DNA of 64,000 bases from Cordia subcordata (lineage: Eukaryota; Streptophyta; Magnoliopsida; Boraginales; Cordiaceae): NCBI GenBank assembly GCA_028554755.1, contig JAPTOF010000003.1, positions 20,768,501 to 20,832,500 of the forward strand, written 5' to 3'. The notes below the pieces were generated by a model. It was given only the letters and a program-made list of their open reading frames with translations, was not told the origin of the DNA and did no database searches. Position numbers and translations under genes: made by a program. Positions 54,801-64,000 of the stretch are shown here, in pieces. Position 1 is the stretch's first letter. Each line of letters begins with the position of its first letter.

Positions 54801-57800
54801 TTTGTTGCAGCAAAAATGAAGACAGTCTTTGGAACCAAGCCCTTGGAGCCTGTTTCAAACCATAAAGAGACTTCTTGAGATAACACACCTTTGTAGGAGC
54901 CTCTGGATCTATAAACCCTTGGGGTTGAGACATATAAACTGTCTCTGTAAGGGTACCATGTAAGAAGGCATTAGATACATCCAACTGTTTAAGCTGCCAA
55001 TTGTAATGTAAAGCTAAAGAGAGCACTATTCTTATTGTTTGAGCCTTGACCACAGGACTGAAGGTCTCTGTGTAATCAATACTTGCTTCTTGTAGATACC
55101 CTTTGGCAACTAACCTTGCCTTGTACCTGGAAACACTCCCACCTGCATTTCTTTTAATTCTAAAAACCCATTTACTACCTATTGGAGTTCTGCCTGGTGG
55201 CAGAGGTACCAAATCCCAGGTATGCTGACTGATTAAAGCCTGATATTCCTCTTGCATTGCTTTAACCCAACACTCATACTTAGCAGCCTCTTTATAAGTG
55301 CTAGGTTCTGTGATAGTAGGTGTGGTAATAAGAGAATTAATATGATATAAAGGAGGTGGTAGAGAACCAGTTTTAGACCTGGTTTGCATAGGATGATGAT
55401 TAAAAGGATGCACATAGGAGGAAAGTGAGTGTTCAGCATCATTATGCATGATTGTACAGGGGCTAAAGACTCAGAAACTGAAGAGGATGATGAGATAGTA
55501 GCAGATGGTGAGAGAGTATAGTGAGGAGAATGACTGACTGCCTGAGATGAATGTAATTGTGAAGAATCAGACTGTAAAGACTCAACAGGCTGAGCATGAT
55601 CAAGTACCACATTAGCACCGAGAGAATTCCCAATAGAACCTTGTTGAGGAGGAAAAATTTCCTGTTCTGATGCATGGGTGAAAGACTGAATAGGCTGAAA
55701 AGTTGAAGTGGAAGCCAAAGGAGATGAAGGAGTAGCCAAAAATGGTGTAAGAATAGGTTGTGACTCATGACTATTTGTGAACACTGATGAAGAAGATTGA
55801 GTTACATAGGGAAATTGATCCTCTACAAATCTTACATGCCTTGAGATATAAACAGTGTTAGTAATGGGATCAAGACACTTGTAACCCATAGTAGTAGAGC
55901 AATAACCTATGAACACACATGGTTTGGATCTAGGCTCAAGTTTCTTATTTGTATATGGTCTAAGCCAGGGATAGCAAAGACAACCATAAACTCTAAGATG
56001 ACTATAATCAGGGATTTGACCAAACAATTTAAGATGAGGAGAAACATTATTTAAAACAGTCATCTAACTCATTACTTGATTAATCTCATGCCTACCCCTG
56101 TTTTATATTCTTTTAAATACCTTTGCTTGCTTATTTGTTATACTTAAGCTGTTTTATGGGTCTTCACATTGTGTATTTGGTGCTTTATCACCATTAGCTG
56201 GAATAATTACAAACGGGAAAGGATAGAAGGAGCTTTCTGTCACCTTAGCTGGATTGTGTTACTTAAAAAGTCTATTCTTTTGACTAAACCAATTCATGCA
56301 TGCCCAAAAAATCATTATCTTGCTTGCACGAATGTAGTATTGCATTCACCTTGTTATCAGACAAATAGAACTAGTTTGCTTCCCCTTTACTATCATCTTT
56401 CACTTGCATTACATATTTGCTTGAACTTCCTTGAGCCTTTTTGTATGAGTTGCTTAAGTCTCAATAAACACGTGTCGAGATATTCTGTTATCATTGATGT
56501 GAGAGGTAACATTGACATTATATTATTTTGTCTAGTATGAAAGTGCACTTAGAATTCTATGGGATTTTTGTTTCACTGCAATACGTAAATAAAATGGAAC
56601 TCGGACTTCATGTTGAATGCACGGTATGCACAGCAAATTCATTATTCCTTTTTTTTTATTTTTTGTGGGGGGGAAGAACAAAATACAAAGGAAAAAAGAA
56701 AACAAATGACTTGAACATATTCGTGTTATTGAAAGAGAAATCCCAGCAGCTGAAACTGCCTGTTCATCTGATTGTCTGACATGGGAATTGCACTTTCTCT
56801 TCAAAAGTTGAATAAACTTCCAAATTCATTTACAGCAAAACAACGTGAACTCTCTGAAATTAAGAGAGGGGAATAGGGGCCTAATTTAACTCTCAAAGGC
56901 ACACAATTAACCTATTGCATGACAAAAGCTTCACCAATCTCCTGGATCCTTGTAAAATGAAGCCTTCCCTCTATATTTCTTGCAGAACATATCATGCTGG
57001 TAAAAAATTGGTGCTTAGTATATCTTAGTGGCATGTTGGATCATAAAATGGTTTTATTCATAAACATGTGCACTCAGCTGGTGATGGTATGATTCCCCTT
57101 TGTTGCTTCTCAGTTCTAATATGTATGATTGCTTGACAATGTGTATCAAACACAAATATTTCTACTCAATCAAGTTTATAGTAATCTCTTCATCGGTCTT
57201 GATCATAGCCACATGAATCCCATATGCAGAAGCAACTCCAAAGGCCATAATGCGAACTATGGGTGTAAAAGGACTGACTCTCTTCCATTTAAAGAGTCAC
57301 CTCCAGGTGTGCTTTGTTTCCAATTGAAAAAATGAATACTGCGCTCTCCCATTTCACTATAGAGCTACATTTATGGAAACTGGAAACCTCTTGAAAGTTA
57401 TTTGATAATGATGTTTTCTGCTTTGTTTCAGAAATACAGACTAGGTAAGCAGTCTGGGAGAGATATGGGTGAGGCTTCAAAAGATGGTAGGTTTAGTTAA
57501 ATTATCTTCCCATCTTGCTTTACCTCCCGCTGCTCAGTCCCTAACAACAGATGTGTACATCTTAGACCCATGGACTCCTTTATATTACGTTTTTTTTAAT
57601 CCTTCCTCCTCCCCTCCCCTCCCTCTCTCTTCCCCCACCCCCACGCACATACAGAAACCCTCAATGCAGCAAGAGGAGAAAAGGATAACAAAGTGAACTC
57701 CCACAAACATGAAAAAAAGAGTGCAATCAGGACTGTTTAGTGAGACTTTCAAGCTTGTTAAAGGGAGATTGGTTTGCAAAGCATCTTTCTGTTTTTCGCT

Positions 57801-58998
57801 TTTCTTTTCGACTTAGCATTACTTTTATATTGATTTCTTTTCTACCAAATGAAAGGTCTGTCAGCTTCATACCTTTTAGAAAGCCCTCATGCCACAAATT
57901 CTCCTCAAAGCTTGCCGGCTTCTGATACAAATGAGTAAGAGTTCTTTCTGCTGAGAATTTCTCTAGTATAAACATGCATGTCCTACATGCGCCCTTTCCT
58001 TTTCCTCTTTCATCATCTGAGGCTTCTTTATTCGGTTTTTAAGAAATGGTAGCCATATGCAGGGGTTATGAAGTCAAGGAGGCCTTGAGGGCTCAGATGG
58101 AAGTCCAAAGTAAACTGCATCTGCAAGTCGAAGTAAGCTCTCTTTCAGAATTTTGTATAAGCGCACTTGTTTGAAGCCTCATGTGAACTTCCAGATTCTA
58201 TAACAGAATAAACTGTCCTAACACGAACTTGCTTTTTGTTCTTGTTCCTTTACCTTTCTTTCCAACCCTCTCTTTTCCTGCCCCCTATATCCCCTTTTAT
58301 TTTGCATCTATAGCTGGTCTTGTTAACGATCATTAACTGCTCTTAATTGTGTGCAAATAAAATAGCTGCTGTATGCTGATTGATATTTGCAGTGTGAACT
58401 TAACTCGTGAAGTTTGTGCAGACTCCATTTGTCTGTTCGTCTGTTTGCCTGCACAGTTATGATTGCATATGTGTAGATGCACATGTGCTCTAATTATAAC
58501 TATAGTATTCAGACAGTTGATTATGTTCTTAACTGTATTATGCAGGCTGAGAAGCATTTGCAGTTTCGTCAAGATGCACAGAGAAGGTACTTAAGCATGC
58601 TGGAGACGGCCTGCATGATACTTGCTGATCAAATTGCTGGGGTCATGAACTTGGACAGAGAGAATTATCAAACATCTGCAACAGATAGACCAGTTAGTGT
58701 TTCCAATGCTCAGCTTGGCTTATGCCCTTTAGATTCTGCTAACGTTGCTGGAGTTTCTGGCCCTGAAGAAGTGTCGCCAGGAGTCCATCCACAGTACGCT
58801 GATTGCTCCACTGAAAGTTGTCTGACTTCACATGATAGCCCTGCTAAATTGCATCTGGAAGGATCTCCATCTGGAGGAAAGAAACGCATGCTGAGCATGG
58901 ATTCAACAACTGCTTCTCTTATTTGGGCTGAATCAGACTTGAAAACCCCAGATGTGCACCTTTTGCAAATTAAATCTAATGGAGTTGCTGGTGCATAA
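51875..58998 (+). CDS. MYB-CC (GARP, PHR/PHL-like) transcription factor
   Basis: Six exons: 51875-52067, 57230-57306, 57432-57486, 57856-57934, 58063-58132, 58546-58998. All introns are GT-AG and phases close exactly, giving 308 residues. The N-terminus has a Gly/Ala run (residues 18-29). Residues about 40-97 are the GARP MYB-like DNA-binding domain: KPRLRWTADLHERFVDAVTQ, then ATPKAIMRTMGVKGLTLFHL and KSHLQKYRLGKQ, split between exons 1, 2 and 3. Exons 5-6 encode the coiled coil, EVKEALRAQMEVQSKLHLQV followed by EAEKHLQFRQDAQRRYLSML. The usual L-H-E-Q-L-E motif reads L-H-L-Q-V-E here. The tail includes DCSTESCLTS. Related PHR/PHL proteins bind P1BS-type sites and control phosphate and other responses; which subgroup this belongs to cannot be settled. 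Intron 1 is 5.2 kb because of transposons. Start: first ATG in frame before the conserved LTSDPKPRLRW. Confidence 0.9.
52511..52754. mobile_element. Tourist-like MITE, more diverged copy
   Basis: Starts GGGATCATTTGGATTGAC and ends GGTCAATCCGAAGAAACCCC, with the same A/T-block interior as 38531-38759 and 18488-18715. The flanking triplet is unclear (TTT on the left, CTT or TTG on the right). Confidence 0.72.
53086..53338 (+). repeat. Copia LTR, plus orientation
   Basis: Begins TGAAGACATATGTAAAATAG and ends CTACTTATTCA, followed at once by TGGTATCAGAGC, the plant initiator-Met primer-binding site. It differs from the inverse of 53515-53769 at only a handful of positions in about 253 bp. It contains the promoter-like CCTATAAATACTAG. 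Confidence 0.9.
53339..53350 (+). other. Primer-binding site, initiator-Met type
   Basis: TGGTATCAGAGC directly follows the LTR end. The same 12 bases recur at 53502-53513. Confidence 0.85.
53351..53499. mobile_element. 149-bp insertion between duplicated primer-binding sites
   Basis: The segment is bracketed by identical 14-bp repeats, CATGGTATCAGAGC at 53337-53350 and 53500-53513, consistent with a target duplication. It contains GGTTCGATCC (53370-53379), a B-box consensus, and ends with AACTTAAACTTTTAGATGAGG, related to 18138-18172. It may be a SINE-like or TRIM-derived unit; no A tail is present. Confidence 0.45.
53515..53769 (-). repeat. Copia 3' LTR, minus orientation
   Basis: On the minus strand it begins TGAAGACATATGTAAAATAG immediately after the polypurine tract TTGAGGGGGGA (53770-53780) and ends CTCTACTTCTTCA. 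It is an inverted near-copy of 53086-53338. Confidence 0.9.
53767..54357 (-). pseudogene. Copia RNase H, broken by one stop
   Basis: 54112-54357 reads YTDSDWASDVVDRRSTSGFS and SWVSKKQHTVARSST. A stop replaces the usual Glu codon of S-S-T-E-A-E-Y, and 53767-54096 continues MALAATEVKWLSYILQDLGI, FCDNQSAMALAANPIFHART and KHIEVDYHFIRDQV. Catalytic D/E residues other than the lost Glu are visible. Confidence 0.9.
54361..55449 (-). pseudogene. Copia reverse transcriptase, nearly intact
   Basis: An open block of 362 codons contains W-D-L-V-P-L-P-P-G, KWVFRIKRNAGG, RYKARLVAKGYLQ, the LKQLDVSNAFLHG box, PQGFIDPEAPTKVCYLKKSL then YGLKQAPRAWF, the catalytic YVDDIIITG, and DPGSLSYFLGLEV. It is separated from RNase H by a stop/frame change at 54358 and from the integrase block by a frameshift near 55449. 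Confidence 0.93.
55450..56063 (-). pseudogene. Copia integrase C-terminal half, truncated
   Basis: The block starts MTVLNNVSPHLKLFGQIPDY and continues HLRVYGCLCYPWL, KPCVFIGY, KCLDPITNTVYISRHVRFVE, then the Ser/Pro-rich linker to RT. The D-D-E core that should lie to the right is absent. The frame continues past the frameshift to 55233 as out-of-frame sequence. Confidence 0.9.
56064..57229. other. Unassigned end of intron 1
   Basis: No transposon termini or coding signal recognised. Probably ancestral intron sequence; a T tract with G run lies at 56650-56672. Confidence 0.4.
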
Positions 58999-60614
58999 AG
59001 AACGTCAGATAACATCAACTAATGTTGCCAGGAGACATAAGTACTTCGTTTGCAATTAATTTCATGGGAAGCAAAGATCGCTTCTAGTCTGTAAAAATGG
59101 TGGGAAAATGTAGTGAACTTATCCACTTCCAGCTTAAAATTGGTGCTCCCAAGGTTCTAACAGTGATCTGCCTATCATTATAATCTGTATTTTATCAATT
59201 GCATGCACTTATCATCCTCTGGTCTTAAAATGGCCACTGCTCCACTGAATTGCTTAATTGCAGGTCACTTGACTCACTTCGTATGCTATGGATATAATAA
59301 TATCAGCGTTACATATCCATGATGCGGTAGTGCATCTTGGTTACGTAAAATTTTGGTGGGGGAGGGGTCTGTGAGGGCTCAAGTTGCCTGGATGTTTTGC
59401 TTGTGTGAAAACGAGAATTCAGATGACAATCCCAGTTCTCTACCGATCATTTTTCCTTTTGGTGCTGATAAGGTAAAGCCTCTGTCAGACTTTACGCAAG
59501 AGTTGCCCTTTTCAACTTATCATGTACTCACTCGTAGCTAAAACCACTAGCAGTTTGTGTTTGTGACCATTTAGGAATTTCAGCCATTTGTTAGCCTGGC
59601 TTAATCATACTTTGGCAGCTGAAAGAAGTTATTGTAGCGTGTAGAGAATTACTTACAGTATTTAGATATCACAGAAGATGCTCATTGTTTCAGCCAACTC
59701 TGGGAGCTCAATGTACCACAGTTGCAGAGTACTGAAAGTGAACTCGATAGTGCAGTTACGTTTAAATTTGAATAATTTACTATCATATTCGAATAGTTTA
59801 TCATTATTGGATCTCTCTTAGAATGTTATTTATATAAGGGAATACAATAGCATCAGGAAGAATTTATGGTGTTCCAAAAGTGGAACCCCTGTCCTCCATT
59901 TGTGCCACCCAACCACCATGTTACTATGCTTTGAATAACTTCCAGTTCGAAGACTTTCCACCTGGTAAATTTTCACCCTCAAAACATTTTTAACTCATTC
60001 GAGCATCTCATTTGAATCTATCCCAAATGTCAGATTGTTACAGCTAAATCAACCGTCCCTCAACCCCTCTAAACACTGCTTCAAATGTTACATACTCAAA
60101 ATACTCTTTTACCAAACAGGGTCTTTTACTGAACAGGGATAACTAGACGATGGTATTTTAATTGAGTCAAAATACTAAACACTACTCCAAAAGATGTATC
60201 GAACGAGGCCCAAATGTATGCTTGCAAACTGGCTAGCGCTAGTGTAAATTCAACTCCCTCGTCATAATCCTCATTTTCATCTAAATTTTAGTGCAACAGG
60301 CTTGGTTGATTAAAGAAGGGCACAATTAAAATCAACATTTACATAGATTTACTCCATCAAGCAGTACACATTAGGAGAAGAAATCACATGCGCAAGTAAA
60401 CGTGTCTGCGCATAGTTCAGAAATTACATGGCAACAAACGAAAATGGCACCCTAAAATCTACCACGGTACATATGCATACATGCATTGAAATATAAAACC
60501 ATAAAGGAGAAAAATTACACGGATAGATAGGGATCAGACGACCTGGAAAAGGCAGCGAAAGCAAAAACTAACACGACTATGGAAAATCTATCCTTGACAC
60601 AACAAAAGGGTTGG
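58999..60614. other. Convergent 3' flanks of the MYB-CC gene and the right-edge gene
   Basis: The first few hundred bases should be the 3' UTR of the MYB-CC gene and the last few hundred that of the minus-strand gene. No further gene is visible; short frames are unsupported. Confidence 0.35.
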
Positions 60615-63600
60615 TTATGAGGAGCAATGTCTCCTGTGGTTAACTTTCTTTAGAATGCACAGCCGGAGACGCTGGCTCAGAGCTTCCAGCTTTTCAAATT
60701 TCTCGCGTTTCGACTTCTTGTTGTTTGTTGGAACTTTCATCTTCTTTGTCTTTTTCCCTTCCACTTCTGGCTCTAATTGGGTCTGCTGAGTATTGCGCAG
60801 GGGTGTTGCAAGAACTTTTAGAGTGACCTAAAATCAGAAAAAGCATCTGATGATACTCTTCACACAGGTGAGAGGACCAAGAAACAGATTAAGAAATCTA
60901 GAAAAACTAAGAGGATTGGGTAAATTAGAAGATCTCCTTGGTGCTATGCCATCACATAAACTACTAATGCTTTCGAAGACCAGATCTCCTCAGCATGCAC
61001 ATGTGACGCTGAGTATGATCAAGCAGTGAAGCTTCGAGAGGGGGAGTTGAACACCCCCACACTCCCCACCCAAAAAAAAAAAAAACCCAAAAAGAACCCA
61101 GAAAGGGAAAACAAAAGAAAGAAAGAGGGGGAATATTTAGCCCAGCTCCTGATTACATGGCACGCCTTTCATTCATCAGAATACCAATAGCAAGATACTT
61201 TGCAAGAACATATTGTTTAACTTCCATAAAGAAGGCCAAACAAATGGAAATTAGAGAACAAAAAAATTGCATGTTCAATCTATATTTTATGCCTTTATAT
61301 GACTGCCTTTGTATGTATGAAACAAGAAGGGGAGGGTGGGGGTTGCACACAAAGGGTTACACCTGGTCATTGTGGGTAGCTGCAGTGCAATTCACAGAAG
61401 ACTCATCATCGCTACCAAGAGAGGAGCATCTTCCCCAACTCTCCCTATTAGAACTTGTATACGAGCAACACTCCTCATTCTGGCTTTCTGGCTTTTCCTG
61501 AGGCATTTATAATTACACAAATTCAGTTTGCAAAATTCAGGGACTTCAGTGTTAAGCCAGAGACAAGCCAAAAAGAAAAGTAACACACTCCATACCAACA
61601 CAACTATGAGGTAGATGTTCCACCAATCTACACAAATCAAAATAGAGAAACATCCTTTATTGTCAAGCTGGTCCACGGTCTTAGGAGAACAGAATGATAC
61701 ACACTATATAAGTATATTTCCCCATGCCCGCTACAAACAAGAAAACAGGCCGTCACTACCTCAATGAATATAGTACAGAGTTTCCTAAGTTCTCATTTCA
61801 GGTATTTGGCTCTTTTTTCAGTTAGCGTGCTTTCTTAATCAAACACAAACTTAATTATAAATTTACAACTACAGATGAAAACGACAAAATAACACTTTTA
61901 GAAGTCACTCTCTTTCTTTTACCAAATATTCCCCACATATATGGAATATATGGAAACAATAATTTTACTTGCACTATACAGCTTCCTACAAATATTAGAT
62001 GTTCTATATTGGTACAAGACACGAAATAAGATTGCAATATAACTGAGTGTCATGAATCTAACTAATTATTAGGGTTAACCCTTTTTTGAATTGATTTCAC
62101 ATCATAGTTATCTTTAAGCTTACCACATTAATCTCGTTTATAGGCCTAGGGAACTTGGGGTGTAATAGAATGGTATGAAAGTGGTCACCAGATGAAAGTG
62201 TGGACACTTTTAACTGTTGTGTGGAGCAAAGCAGTACCAACTTGATAGAAGCGAAAGTCACCTCTAGAACCCATACAAGCCACCTTTAGAGTCCTATACC
62301 ACTTAATTAATCCAGGTTTGTAGATTGTGACTATGCCCCTAATGAGAACATCCTTAACCAGTGCAATTTTTATGTCCCAAATTGGTGTCAAACATGATGA
62401 AAAAGAGATTTATAAGCGGTTATAGGATTTGAAAAATAATCAGCCAACCATTTTAGGTCAGTATATTTGAGCCCAAGACACTTATCCATAAACTCAAGAC
62501 AACAGTCTCCACTTACTGGGCACAGGGTTTGGGACTTGGGGCATGACAAAATAGATTAGCAACTTGCTGAAACAGTCTTAAGCATCCAACAAGCACCTCA
62601 GCTGTGGCGCCATGAGAAAATGACTATGTAGCAGTGTCAATAAAGGCAAACCAATTAAGTTGGATATGTCAAATTGTCAAATAGAAATAAAAATTAAAAA
62701 ATGAAAAAAATAAAGGAAAAGATATGTACCACAGAGGAAAGTGAAATGATTTCTATACATTAAATTTTTCAGACACAAGAATCAGAGATGACACAATCAC
62801 ATCATGCAAGGGGACTATAACATGCAATTTTGATGAGACGTGCCACTGAGCAGCTTGAAACACGTAATGATGCAATAACTGTTTAATTGAACCAAAACTA
62901 TCATTAAGCTTTTCTAGGTTCATGTAATTGATTTCTTTAACAAAATTATCAGTTGATGTAATTGATTTCTTTAACAAAATTATCATCCATGCATAATCTA
63001 AGTGCAATTTAGAAGATAATTCCACTTCAATTTTTCTTTCAAGTCAAAAAAATATTACTAACGCAAACACTGCATAGTTTCAGCTAATAGCCACATCAAA
63101 AGTAGATAAAGATCTGGCTATCATGATTGCATCGTGTCATGCCACCTTCAATTGGCAAACTAACATGGATGGCAATTTTTGAGAATAAGGAAGCTTTGAG
63201 GCAAGCTCTGGCATGCTACCAATTCGAAGGAAAGAAGACAACGTTTCCATGGAAGATACAGTCACATTCCAATAAGAATTTAATACAGCTAATTAGCCCA
63301 AAAAAAGAAAAAAGGAATCTAATACAGCTGCTTCATATCTACGTTTAAGTGCGAGGAAGAGGATGCTGGATGGCATTGGTGCTCTAATGTCATCACATTT
63401 TTTCAGCATCTATTATTTGGTGTATTTTTGTACTTCTGTTTGGTAGTTATTATTATACTTTCAAGATTTTACACTTCCCATAACAGATTGGAATCCAGAT
63501 CCCATTAAGATGAATATGGTTTTGTAATGTGTTGCAAATTAAGTTGTCAAATGCCCACAAAAATGGCTAAATGAACTCATCACTTTAATCAGATTAATTC

Positions 63601-63909
63601 TATAATAATATGTAGAAATCAGATTCCAGATATAAGCTCTTTTACCATTAAGATTAATGCTGTTGTAGGTCCAGCTATAAGCTCTTTCACCATTTGAACA
63701 TTTAGTTCAGATACACGAATTGCACCTATTAGGTCTTTCTATCTCATTGAAATACTTATTAACTTGTCAAAACTGGCTTTAGCTTAGAAATTGAGTTTGT
63801 GAACTGGATGGTCATTTTAAACACAAGATAGGACACAGATAACAAAAGGAAGTACCTGAAGCTGTGATGGATCATCACCAAGCATAACATCTTCAATGAC
63901 CAAGGAATC
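60615..63909 (-). CDS. Last three exons of an unrecognised gene, cut by the right edge
   Basis: Minus-strand exons 63856-63909 (DSLVIEDVMLGDDPSQLQ), 61363-61497 (begins EKPESQNEECCSYTSSNRES, ends NDQ) and 60615-60827 (begins VTLKVLATPLRNTQQTQ, ends KKVNHRRHCSS, stop TAA at 60615-60617) join in phase 0 with GT-AG borders: CTACAG|GATTCC, CTTCAG|GTACTT, CCTCAG|GAAAAG, GACCAG|GTGTAA and TTTTAG|GTCACT. The 133 visible residues are Ser/acidic-rich, then strongly basic with a helical R-E-K-F-E-K-L-E-A-L-S-Q-R-L stretch near the end. No family is recognised. Whether extra exons lie in the 2.4-kb intron between the first two is unknown. If the middle exon is not spliced at 61362, an in-frame TAA follows at once. 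Confidence 0.6.
61498..63855 (-). other. Long intron of the right-edge gene
   Basis: Mostly AT-rich with no further convincing exon. A 31-bp direct duplication, TTGATGTAATTGATTTCTTTAACAAAATTATC in shorter and longer form, occurs at about 62924-62951 and 62953-62983. Confidence 0.45.
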
Positions 63910-64000
63910 CTGTAGACATATCAAAGAAATTGTTTACACAAGTAAACAGAATGATTTTGGAAGAGAAATATTACTATAACTGTCCCAGCTTCATGATACT

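Larger units (their letters stand above)
53515..56070 (-). mobile_element. 5'-truncated Ty1/copia element in intron 1
   Basis: Minus-strand order: integrase C-terminal half, RT, RNase H, polypurine tract, 3' LTR. Gag, protease, the integrase core and the 5' LTR are missing on the right side; homology stops at about 56063-56070. The LTR at 53086-53338 faces the opposite way. High LTR similarity and long open blocks indicate a young, rearranged copy. Confidence 0.88.
52068..57229 (+). other. Transposon-laden intron 1 of the MYB-CC gene
   Basis: Donor TCCA|GTTAGT (phase 1), acceptor ATGCAG|AAGCAA. The split codon makes a lysine, restoring the family G-G-P-x-K-A-T-P-K. Contents: a T tract at 52084-52103, a MITE, an LTR pair in inverted orientation, a copia pol fragment, and about 1.2 kb of unassigned sequence after 56064. 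Confidence 0.85.

Noticed and set aside
58710..59018. 102-codon minus frame over the last MYB-CC exon
   Set aside because: Antisense shadow of a confident coding exon.
1..64000. CRISPR array, rRNA, prokaryotic operon or integrated viral genome
   Set aside because: Repeats are transposon-type, no spacer structure exists, genes have introns, and no capsid, movement or viral replicase domain was seen. The RT/integrase blocks are LTR retrotransposons.

Overview
This window is nuclear DNA of a eudicot flowering plant. It is AT-rich, its host genes carry GT-AG introns, and between them lie Ty1/copia, Ty3/gypsy, Helitron, MITE and SINE remnants. The host proteins (a RING-VWA ubiquitin ligase, a pectinesterase/invertase inhibitor, a MYB-CC factor) are plant families. 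The species cannot be named from the sequence. All splice models are hand-built from splice consensus, reading-frame continuity and family resemblance; no transcript data were available.

Host genes. (1) 17420-20273 (+): a three-exon WAV3-type E3 ubiquitin ligase, RING-H2 plus VWA, whose VWA metal site is degenerate. (2) 41383-41946 (-): a single-exon secreted plant invertase/pectin methylesterase inhibitor. (3) 51875-58998 (+): a six-exon MYB-CC (GARP, PHR/PHL-like) transcription factor whose 5.2-kb first intron has been invaded by transposons. (4) 60615-63909 (-): the last three exons of an unrecognised gene that continues past the right edge. The genes show no sign of acting together; they are separate loci in a repeat-rich neighbourhood.

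Layout. 1-560: end of a Tourist-like MITE, then a hAT-like repeat interrupted by a tRNA-derived SINE with target duplication. 1043-7743: a complete but decayed copia element, minus strand, with two LTRs, a polypurine tract and a 5-bp target duplication. 7749-17100: AT-rich DNA with degenerate tandem repeats and small transposon relics. 17100-20430: WAV3-like gene with a Tourist-like MITE in intron 2. 21120-23580: a dispersed repeat and a foldback element with a C-rich loop. 23950-25460: gypsy gag remnant with an Asp-tRNA-type primer-binding site. 29061-30941: two Helitron-like units head to tail. 32240-34255: a second copy of the 21-kb repeat, split by a 1.07-kb pyrimidine-rich insertion. 36351-38759: hAT-like and Tourist-like MITEs. 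39105-40607: a third Helitron-like element. 41383-42144: inhibitor gene and its TATA box. 42800-43190: palindromic element. 44200-50870: decayed Tat-like gypsy element with gag and integrase end on the minus strand and an antisense ORF resembling the 'putative gypsy type transposon' domain on the plus strand. 51070-51410: array of short palindromes just upstream of the MYB-CC gene. 53086-56063: copia fragment with two LTRs in inverted orientation.

No rRNA, functional tRNA or CRISPR array is visible. The most unusual structures are the inverted LTR pair meeting at a primer-binding site, the tandem Helitron pair, the antisense ORF with an apparent intron in the Tat-like element, the palindrome array, and the degenerate VWA metal site of the ubiquitin ligase.
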